Positions 14,377 through 20,730 of a stretch of DNA of 20,730 nt are shown here, in pieces (the first letter of the stretch is position 1; each line of letters begins with the position of its first letter). Under the pieces are notes generated by a model. It saw nothing but the letters and a program-made list of their open reading frames with translations, made no database searches and was not told the origin of the DNA. Origin of the DNA: M55B165 sp964423265 (lineage in GTDB: Bacteria; Actinomycetota; Humimicrobiia; Humimicrobiales; Humimicrobiaceae); assembly GCA_964423265.1 (NCBI GenBank), contig CAYREF010000035.1, positions 1 to 20,730 on the forward strand. Direction: 5' to 3'. The translations under genes and the position numbers were made by a program.

Positions 14377-15408
14377 CTAATAAAATAGTTTTGACAATTC
14401 ATATAGTTCCAAATCCATAGGCTTCTGCTCTGTTAGGGCATTCTCCAGAGAAACTACCATTACTTTACCTTCCCTAAAACCAACCATTTTGCCAAAGTCA
14501 CCCTGACGCACAAGTTCAACAGCTTTTACTCCTAATCTAGTGGCCAAAACTCTGTCAAATGCAGAAGGTGTTCCTCCCCTTTGGATGTGCCCTAACACGG
14601 TTGTCCTGGTAGAATATCCTATCCTTTCCTCAATTTCTTCTCCTATATGCTCGCCAATACCGCCAAGTTGCACATGGCCAAAACTATCTACTTTACCGGA
14701 AGCAGTTACCTGCTTGTCTAAGTCTTTGGGCTTTGCTCCTTCTGCAACTACAATTATGCTATACTCTTTGCCCTTTTTCTTCCTCTCTTCTATTACCCTA
14801 ACGATTTCATCATATTCAAATGGGACTTCAGGTATAAGGATTACATCTGCGCCTCCAGCCAAGCCCCCATATAGGGCCAGCCATCCAGAATCCCTTCCCA
14901 TAACCTCCAGTATCATAACCCTCTGGTGGGAAGAGCCTGTTGTTTGCAGTTTATATAATGCATCTGTTACTATTTCAACTGCCGTATCAAACCCTATTGA
15001 ATAATCAGTATAAGCAATATCATTGTCAATTGTTTGCGGTATTCCTATCCCCTTTATTCCTTGTTCACTTAACTTATGGGTAACCCCGTTAGTGTCATCA
15101 CCGCCAATAGTAATCAAGGCATCTATCTTAAATTTTTTCAGGTTTTCTTTTACCTTCTCCACCCCATCTTCACTTTTAAAGGGATTAGTTCTAGAGGTGC
15201 CTAATTTTGTTCCCCCAACTGATAACATCCCGGATATAAAAGTGCTGTCTATTTGCTGGCCTTTTCCTTCTATTAAGCCACCCCATCCATTTCTTATACC
15301 AAAAACTTCAAAACTGTATTGCTCTGACTTTTTAATAATAGCTCTTATAGCGGCATTTATAGCTGTTGAGTCTCCACCGCCAGTAAGAACACCAATTCTT
15401 TTAACCAT
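14377..15408 (-). CDS. pfkA: 6-phosphofructokinase, actinobacterial GG(D/E)DT type
   Basis: Glycolytic enzyme phosphorylating fructose 6-phosphate, 343 aa. The family text is clear: GVLTGGGD (6-13), GGDDTNG (102-108), PQTIDNDI (124-131, catalytic Asp128), EVMGRDSGWLAL and GHIQRGGTPSAFDR. The phosphoryl-donor site is odd. The residue equivalent to E. coli Gly104 is Asp105, as in pyrophosphate-using or group III enzymes, while the equivalent of Gly124 (Lys in PPi enzymes) is Gln125. The donor (ATP, PPi or polyphosphate) therefore cannot be assigned safely. The match to actinobacterial enzymes continues at VDSFGHVQLGGIGE. A strong AAGGAGG precedes the ATG, 24 bases after gatB. Confidence 0.93.
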   Translation of the reverse strand: MVKRIGVLTGGGDSTAINAAIRAIIKKSEQYSFEVFGIRNGWGGLIEGKGQQIDSTFISGMLSVGGTKLGTSRTNPFKSEDGVEKVKENLKKFKIDALITIGGDDTNGVTHKLSEQGIKGIGIPQTIDNDIAYTDYSIGFDTAVEIVTDALYKLQTTGSSHQRVMILEVMGRDSGWLALYGGLAGGADVILIPEVPFEYDEIVRVIEERKKKGKEYSIIVVAEGAKPKDLDKQVTASGKVDSFGHVQLGGIGEHIGEEIEERIGYSTRTTVLGHIQRGGTPSAFDRVLATRLGVKAVELVRQGDFGKMVGFREGKVMVVSLENALTEQKPMDLELYELSKLFY

Positions 15409-15432
15409 TCATATCCCTCCTTATTTTTATCC

Positions 15433-16902
15433 TTAACTAAGCTTTTCTGCAATCATCTTGTTGACCATCTTTGGGTTGGCCTTGCCCTTGGTTTTGGCCA
15501 TTACCTGGCCAATAAGATATCCTATAGCCTTCTTTTTTCCTTCCCTGTACTGGCTTACCGGATCAGGGTTTTCCTCAATTACTTCGTCTACAATCTTCTC
15601 CAAAACATCTTCATCACTAATTTGCTCCAGCCCTCCCTCTTCTATAATTTTAGCAGGAGATTTCCCTGATTCGAACATTTCTTCAAACACGGATTTTGCA
15701 ATCTTGGAGCTAATTTTTCCGCTATCTATAATTCCAATAAGTTCAGCTAGACCTTCAGGAGTTACTTTTGAGGCGCGTATGCTGATATTTTCCTGGTTGA
15801 GCAATGCGCTAAAGTCACCCATTATCCAATTGCATACCCCCTTTGCATCTTTTGTGTAATGGAGGCACCGGTCAAAAAAGGCCGATATATCCCTGTCATT
15901 TGCCAAGAAGTTAGAGTCATACTCTGAAAGCCCGTATTCTTTTTTATACCTCTCTATTTTCTCCTGCGGAAGCTCCGGTATCTCCCCTTTTATTCTTTCT
16001 ATTAATCTATCTTTAATCTCCAGGGGCACCAGGTCAGGCTCTGGAAAATACCTGTAGTCATGGGCTTCTTCCTTTGACCTTAATGCTTTGGTAGTATCAG
16101 TATTGTTATCATAATGCCTGGTCTGCTGTACCACTTTTTTGCCATCCTCTATTAGCTTTACCTGCCTCCTAATTTCGTAATCCAGACCTTTCTGCAGGAA
16201 CTTAAAAGAATTTAAATTCTTTATTTCTGTCTTGGTTCCAAACTTTTTCCCATCCAGCCTCTTAACAGACACATTAGCATCACACCTGAGACTTCCTTCC
16301 TCCATGCTACAGTCACTTACTCCCAGATAAAGGATTAAATTCCTCAAAGCCACCATGTACTCTTTTGCCTCTTCCGGACTCTTTATATCCGGCTCGGTAA
16401 CAATTTCTATCAGCGGAGTTCCTGCCCTGTTAAAGTCAACCACGCTTGCTCCGGACTCACTTATCCTTCCTGTTGCACCAGTATGTACAAGTTTGCCTGT
16501 ATCCTCTTCCATGTGCACCCTGGTTATGCCAACTCTCCGCCTGTAATCCCCCATATCAATATCCAGGTAACCTTTTTCCCCCAAAGGAAGGTCATACTGA
16601 GATATCTGATAGTTTTTTACCTGGTCGGGATAGAAATAATTTTTCCTATGGAAAATGGTATACCTGTTTACCCTGCAATTTAAGGCCAGCGCAATCTTTA
16701 ATGCAAATTCAACCCCTTTCCTGTTTACCACGGGCAAAGATCCCGGATGCCCCAGGCACACGGGGCATGTATGCACATTTTTTTCATCCCCAAATGAAAC
16801 CCTGCAGCCGCAAAACATCTTGGTATTGGTAAGCAACTCAACATGTGTTTCCAGCCCAACAACGGCTTCATATTTTTCTTTAATTTTTTGATTTACAACC
16901 AT
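15433..16902 (-). CDS. gatB: Asp-tRNA(Asn)/Glu-tRNA(Gln) amidotransferase subunit B
   Basis: tRNA-binding and kinase subunit of GatCAB, which activates misacylated Glu-tRNA(Gln) or Asp-tRNA(Asn) for amidation. GLETHVEL (16-23) and the zinc-type Cys set C31, C33, C46, C49 (CGC and CPVC) mark the N-terminal cradle. SLRCDANVSVK, DYRYFPEPDLVPL and the YqeY-like C-terminal domain ending GQVMAKTKGKANP follow. Length 489 aa is normal. It sits 17 bases after gatA. Confidence 0.97.
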   Translation of the reverse strand: MVVNQKIKEKYEAVVGLETHVELLTNTKMFCGCRVSFGDEKNVHTCPVCLGHPGSLPVVNRKGVEFALKIALALNCRVNRYTIFHRKNYFYPDQVKNYQISQYDLPLGEKGYLDIDMGDYRRRVGITRVHMEEDTGKLVHTGATGRISESGASVVDFNRAGTPLIEIVTEPDIKSPEEAKEYMVALRNLILYLGVSDCSMEEGSLRCDANVSVKRLDGKKFGTKTEIKNLNSFKFLQKGLDYEIRRQVKLIEDGKKVVQQTRHYDNNTDTTKALRSKEEAHDYRYFPEPDLVPLEIKDRLIERIKGEIPELPQEKIERYKKEYGLSEYDSNFLANDRDISAFFDRCLHYTKDAKGVCNWIMGDFSALLNQENISIRASKVTPEGLAELIGIIDSGKISSKIAKSVFEEMFESGKSPAKIIEEGGLEQISDEDVLEKIVDEVIEENPDPVSQYREGKKKAIGYLIGQVMAKTKGKANPKMVNKMIAEKLS

Positions 16903-16919
16903 TGATAAACCTATCTATT

Positions 16920-18377
16920 TTACAATTCAGGCTTAAAGTTAAAATTGGAACCCTTTTCTATATTATAAGCTAATTTTAAAACATTATCTTCTCTTAGGAT
17001 ATTGCCAATTACCTGGAAACCAATGGGCAGCTTTCTCCTTGAAAGTGCAATTGGAACCGATATTGCTGGAAGCCCCGCCAAATTTACAGGTATGGTGCAA
17101 ATATCAGACAAATACATCATCAGGGGATCATCTATCCTCTCCCCTATCTTAAATGCTGTAGTGGGAGAAGTAGGCGAAACCAGAAGGTCAAATTTGGAAA
17201 AAGCCTTCTTAAAATCCTCAATAATTAAAGTCCTTACCTTCTGGGCTTTTTCATAATACGCATCATAATATCCGGCAGACAAGCAGTATGTGCCAATCAT
17301 TATCCTTCTTTTTACCTCATCGCCGAAGCCTTCTGACCTGGTCTTTTTATACATCTTTCTCAAAGTTTGAGCCCCTTGGTCCCTGTACCCATACCTTACA
17401 CCGTCATAGCGGGAAAGGTTAGAGCTGGCTTCAGAAGGGGCAATAATATAGTAAACACTTAATGCATATTCTAGGCTGGGAAGCGATGTCTCCTCCACAT
17501 GACAGCCCATATCTTCCAGCATGCCCAGAGTATGGTTAACAGAGTCTTTTACCTCACTGTCAATCTCTTTTACCATTAACTCTTTGGGCACTCCTATTTT
17601 CATTCCCTTCACATCTTCTGCCAGGGATTTTCTGTAATCAGGAACTGGGTCGCCAATGGAGGTAGAATCCATACTATCATGGCCGCAAATTACGTTAAGC
17701 AGCCCAGCACAATCTTCTACATCCCTAGTTATGGGGCCAATCTGGTCAAGGGATGAAGCAAAAGCAACCAGCCCGTATCTGGATACCCTCCCGTAGGTAG
17801 GCTTCATTCCCACAACCCCACAGAGAGAGGCAGGCTGCCTGATAGAGCCTCCCGTATCAGAACCTAGGCTACAAATTGCCTCCCCGGCGGCAACCGAAGC
17901 TGCCGGGCCACCGCTTGAACCGCCTGGAACCCGTTGGGTATCCCACGGATTTTTAACCGGGCCAAAATGAGAGTTTTCATTGGATGAGCCCATGGCAAAT
18001 TCATCCATGTTAAGCTTGCCGGCAAGCACATACCTCTGGCTGTTAAGTTTTTTAATTACGGTTGCATCATAGATGGGATTGTAATTTTTAAGTATTCTGG
18101 AACCGCAGGTAGTGGTTGTTCCACAAGTACATATATTATCCTTTATTCCCACGGGAATCCCACTAAAACCGGTCAGCTTCCCGCCTCTATCCAGGTAGCT
18201 GTCAATCCTTTCAGCTTCCCTGGTAGCTTTCTCACTTTCTATATTAATGTAACAATTGGTTTTGCCCTCAACTTCTTCAATCCGGGACAGCACGCTAGCT
18301 GTAATCTCGGAGGCAGTTACCTCCTTTTTTTCCAGCATCTTATTTAACTGGTGTGAAGTATGGTAATATAATTCCAA
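16920..18377 (-). CDS. gatA: Asp-tRNA(Asn)/Glu-tRNA(Gln) amidotransferase subunit A
   Basis: Glutaminase subunit of GatCAB that frees ammonia from glutamine. It belongs to the amidase signature family, with the Ser-cisSer-Lys triad Lys79 (GIKDNIC), Ser154 (PGGSSGG) and nucleophile Ser178 (SDTGGSIRQPA); these numbers equal those of the S. aureus enzyme. Length 485 aa is normal. It lies 9 bases after gatC and 17 before gatB. No interruption was seen. Confidence 0.97.
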   Translation of the reverse strand: MELYYHTSHQLNKMLEKKEVTASEITASVLSRIEEVEGKTNCYINIESEKATREAERIDSYLDRGGKLTGFSGIPVGIKDNICTCGTTTTCGSRILKNYNPIYDATVIKKLNSQRYVLAGKLNMDEFAMGSSNENSHFGPVKNPWDTQRVPGGSSGGPAASVAAGEAICSLGSDTGGSIRQPASLCGVVGMKPTYGRVSRYGLVAFASSLDQIGPITRDVEDCAGLLNVICGHDSMDSTSIGDPVPDYRKSLAEDVKGMKIGVPKELMVKEIDSEVKDSVNHTLGMLEDMGCHVEETSLPSLEYALSVYYIIAPSEASSNLSRYDGVRYGYRDQGAQTLRKMYKKTRSEGFGDEVKRRIMIGTYCLSAGYYDAYYEKAQKVRTLIIEDFKKAFSKFDLLVSPTSPTTAFKIGERIDDPLMMYLSDICTIPVNLAGLPAISVPIALSRRKLPIGFQVIGNILREDNVLKLAYNIEKGSNFNFKPEL

Positions 18378-18386
18378 TAGGCCTCC

Positions 18387-18674
18387 TCAATCAATTTTGG
18401 GAACTAAAAAGCCGCCGTCTTTTATGGCTGGGCCATTCTTTAAGGCTTCGGTCTGGGATACAGATTCCTTTTCCGTATCTTCCCTGTATACATTCTTTAA
18501 ATCCAGCACATGGGAAGTGGGCTTTACGTTCTCTGTATCTACCCCGCTTACCTTTGCTACATGCTCCAGTATTTTATCCAGCTGGGAGGTAAACTTTTCA
18601 AGCTGACGGTCACTAAATTCAAGTTCTGCAAGTTTTGCAACATGTCTTACATCTTCTTTTCCAATTCTTTTCAT
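18387..18674 (-). CDS. gatC: Asp-tRNA(Asn)/Glu-tRNA(Gln) amidotransferase subunit C
   Basis: Small stabilising subunit wrapped between GatA and GatB, 95 aa. The start (KEDVRHVAKLAELEFSD), the LDKILEHVAKVSGVDTENV segment and the PTSHVLDL stretch are typical, and the C-terminus ends GGFLVPKID. AGGGG lies upstream of ATG 18674. It is first of the gatCAB set, with a 71-base gap from the protease gene that could hold a promoter. Confidence 0.95.
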   Translation of the reverse strand: MKRIGKEDVRHVAKLAELEFSDRQLEKFTSQLDKILEHVAKVSGVDTENVKPTSHVLDLKNVYREDTEKESVSQTEALKNGPAIKDGGFLVPKID

Positions 18675-18685
18675 GGCAAGCCCCT

Positions 18686-18725
18686 AATATGATTAACAAT
18701 GATTTTAAAAATAAGTTATCATATT
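18686..18725. promoter_or_regulatory. Inverted repeat between protease and gatC
   Basis: AATATGAT (18686-18693) and ATCATATT (18718-18725) are perfect complements 24 bases apart; allowing one bulged T the stem extends by AAC/GTT. It is AT-rich and lacks a T-tract on the transcribed side, so it may be an operator, a leader structure or chance. Confidence 0.3.
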
Positions 18726-18745
18726 TTACCAAATTTTTTTAGCCT

Positions 18746-19483
18746 TTAATACATCTTTACCATCTCAACCTGGCCAAGCATGATTAAAATCAGTATTAAA
18801 TTATATACAGCATGTAAAAATATAACCGGAAAAAGCGACTTTGTTTTCTCAAAAATATAGGCAAGTATCCAGCCTATTATAAAGATGGGGATAAAACTGT
18901 AAATCTCTAGATGGGCAATGGCAAAGAAAAATGATGACAGGAAAAGGCCTGCACTAACCCCCCATGTTTTCTTGCAGGCAGAATAAAGATATCCCCTGAA
19001 AAACAGCTCCTCGCTTAAAGGCGCTATAACCGTTACTACCACCAGTAATATGTTAGAGGAAATGTTGCCGCTTCTTACCAGCTGCTCCACCTTGCTGGAA
19101 GGAGCTTCTATTCCAAAAAATGAATTCATGGCAAATACATACAAAAAGCTTAAAGCAAATATCCCGATTAGGGATAGGAAAGTATACCACAAAGTCTTCA
19201 GGATACTGTAATACCTAAAACCTAGATCCTTTAGTGAAGCCTTTCTCCAGAAAATAGCAAAAAACCATACTACCCCTATCATCAGCAATACCTGTATCCC
19301 GTAAAGCAGGGTAAAACTAAAATTGCTTATATTGGTTACTTCCAGTGCCTCTTCTGTGCTTCCGGTCCCAAACATAGTTACAGTGCCAAAATATATGCCC
19401 ACTAGAAGAATTACCAACATAATAATAGATATAAAAACGTCCCTGACATTCCAGGTTATATTTAATTTAGGCCTACCCTCCAT
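18746..19483 (-). CDS. CPBP-family intramembrane metalloprotease
   Basis: Polytopic membrane protein of 245 aa in the CPBP/Abi (type II CAAX prenyl endopeptidase-like) family. The three catalytic motifs are present: EExxxR as Glu158-Glu159-Arg163 (LSEELFFRGYLY), FxxxH as His191 (FAIAHLE) and HxxxN as His224-Asn228 (LHAVYN). Hydrophobic segments lie near 15-37, 57-78, 96-119, 143-155, 175-190, 195-210 and 215-237. The natural substrate is unknown. ATG overlaps the ligA stop (TAATG), so it is co-translated with ligA, in the slot where Mycobacterium has an unrelated gene between ligA and gatC. Confidence 0.92.
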   Translation of the reverse strand: MEGRPKLNITWNVRDVFISIIMLVILLVGIYFGTVTMFGTGSTEEALEVTNISNFSFTLLYGIQVLLMIGVVWFFAIFWRKASLKDLGFRYYSILKTLWYTFLSLIGIFALSFLYVFAMNSFFGIEAPSSKVEQLVRSGNISSNILLVVVTVIAPLSEELFFRGYLYSACKKTWGVSAGLFLSSFFFAIAHLEIYSFIPIFIIGWILAYIFEKTKSLFPVIFLHAVYNLILILIMLGQVEMVKMY

Positions 19484-20730
19484 TATTTCACCATTTCCTT
19501 AAACTCTTTTTCATTTATTATTTCAACCTTGTATTTTCTGGCATCTTCAAGCTTGCTTCCTGGATCCTCTCCTACAATTACTGCATCCGTATTCCTGCTA
19601 ACACTGGATGTAACCCTTCCTCCAAACTTTTCAATGGTATCTTTTGCCTCGGCCCTGGTAAATGATTCAAGTTTTCCAGTTAGCACAAATGTTTTTCTGC
19701 TGAATTCTTGCCTCTCTTCTACTTCCGCTTCCCTGGATTTAAAATTAAGGTTTGCATCCCTAAGCTTTCCTATAATTTCCAGGTTCTTCTTTTGCTTAAA
19801 AAACTTTACAATACTTTCGGCAATCCTTGGCCCAACCTCTCCTATAGCCACAATATCTTCATATTTTGCTTCCATGATACTATCCAGGCTCCCAAATTTT
19901 TCCGCCAGGACCTCTGCCATATGAGAACCCACATACCTTATGCCCAGAGCATACAGCAGCCTTGAAAGTGGCCTGCTCCTGCTCCTGTCTATGGCCTTAA
20001 GCAAATTCTCTGTAGACTTCTCCTTAAAATTCTCTAGTGAATAGATATCATCATAGCCAAGGTAGTACAGATCAGCAGGATCTTTTATAAGGTTTTTTTC
20101 AATAAGTTTTTCTACTATTGCAGGCCCCAGCCCATCAATATCCATCCCACCCTTGGAAGCAAAATGGATAATTTTTTCATACTGCATGGCAGGACAAGCC
20201 AGGGATATACATCTTCTTACTACTTCTCCTTCCGGCTTTATGACATCAGATCCGCACACCGGACACTTCTCAGGCATCCTGAACTGCCTCTCCGAGCCAT
20301 CCCTTCTCTCCTTTATAGGCTTTACTATCTCTGGTATAACATCTCCAGCCTTATGCACCACTACCCAGTCACCAATCCTTACATCCTTTCTTTTAACCTC
20401 ATCTTCATTATGCAGGGTGGCATTGGAAATGGTAGAGCCAGCCACTGTAACCGGTTGAAGCTTTGCCACCGGAGTAAGTGCCCCGGTCCTGCCCACACTT
20501 ACCACAATATCTTCCACCTTTGTTATTTCCTGTTCAGGAGGAAACTTGTAGGCTATTGCCCATCTTGGATTCCTGGAGGTCTGTCCCAGTTCTTGCTGCA
20601 GCTCAAAGCTGTTCACCTTGATTACTATACCGTCAGTTTCATAAGGAAGGTTATTTCTTTCCTGCTCCCAGTCCTCGCAATAACCCTTTATCTGTTCAAA
20701 GCCTGTAGTCTTTTTTACATGGGGGTTTAC
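19483..20730 (-). CDS. ligA: NAD-dependent DNA ligase, 5' part cut off by the window edge
   Basis: Joins nicked DNA during replication and repair. The visible 415 residues run from the end of the adenylation domain (PYETDGIVIKVN at visible 29-40, nucleotidyltransferase motif IV) through the OB domain (SVGRTGALTPVAKLQPV, HKAGDVIPEI). The zinc finger follows, with C156, C159, C174 and C179, then helix-hairpin-helix repeats (DIDGLGPAIVEKL, IGEVGPRIAESI) and a C-terminal BRCT domain (FVLTGKLESFTRAEA to the end). Full enzymes are about 670 aa, so roughly 250 N-terminal residues, including the adenylated Lys of KxDG, lie beyond 20730. The frame is open to the edge with no in-window start required. 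Confidence 0.96.
   Translation of the reverse strand, partial: VNPHVKKTTGFEQIKGYCEDWEQERNNLPYETDGIVIKVNSFELQQELGQTSRNPRWAIAYKFPPEQEITKVEDIVVSVGRTGALTPVAKLQPVTVAGSTISNATLHNEDEVKRKDVRIGDWVVVHKAGDVIPEIVKPIKERRDGSERQFRMPEKCPVCGSDVIKPEGEVVRRCISLACPAMQYEKIIHFASKGGMDIDGLGPAIVEKLIEKNLIKDPADLYYLGYDDIYSLENFKEKSTENLLKAIDRSRSRPLSRLLYALGIRYVGSHMAEVLAEKFGSLDSIMEAKYEDIVAIGEVGPRIAESIVKFFKQKKNLEIIGKLRDANLNFKSREAEVEERQEFSRKTFVLTGKLESFTRAEAKDTIEKFGGRVTSSVSRNTDAVIVGEDPGSKLEDARKYKVEIINEKEFKEMVK

Overview
The window reads as about 20.7 kb of chromosome from an anaerobic, AT-rich bacterium. Every gene I can support lies on the minus strand, so transcription runs from high to low coordinates. No rRNA, tRNA, CRISPR array, insertion sequence or phage gene was found. 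The best lineage clue is gene order. The block ligA - (one gene) - gatC - gatA - gatB - pfkA closely resembles the ligA / gatC / gatA / pfkA / gatB block of Mycobacterium. The phosphofructokinase is also of the actinobacterial GG(D/E)DT type. A low-GC anaerobic lineage of Actinomycetota is therefore my inference; it is not proven by the sequence.

Right part (14.4-20.7 kb) is housekeeping. It holds the C-terminal two thirds of NAD-dependent DNA ligase (cut by the window edge), a CPBP membrane protease, the three subunits of the GatCAB amidotransferase and 6-phosphofructokinase. These are tightly packed and probably one or two transcription units. About 465 bp without a gene follows, carrying operator-like repeats next to a probable promoter.

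Middle part (8.5-13.9 kb) opens with a superoxide reductase, a 64-residue Cys/His-containing protein and a DJ-1/PfpI protein, which fit defence against oxygen or thiol stress. A tightly overlapping set follows: a DUF2064 nucleotidyltransferase-like protein (TIGR04282 type), an ArsS-like radical SAM protein, a MerA-like flavin disulfide oxidoreductase and a family 2 glycosyltransferase (TIGR04283 type). This is the 'rSAM/selenodomain-associated' gene set, whose product is largely unknown. No arsenic methyltransferase is present here. A solitary HigA-type antitoxin with a frameshifted 5' end closes this part.

Left part (0-8.1 kb) is one Tad/Flp pilus operon: TadZ/CpaE-like protein, CpaB/RcpC, a second ParA/MinD ATPase, CpaF/TadA motor ATPase, TadB, TadC, Flp pilin, TadE pseudopilin, an unusual secreted protein with about ten Trp/Tyr-rich repeats, and a TadG-like protein. 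A good promoter (TTGACA, 17 bp, TATTAT) sits at 8053-8081, abutted upstream by three 11-bp tandem repeats that could bind a regulator. No secretin or prepilin peptidase gene is in the window. The repeat protein and the probable ATT start of tadB are the most unusual items in this part.
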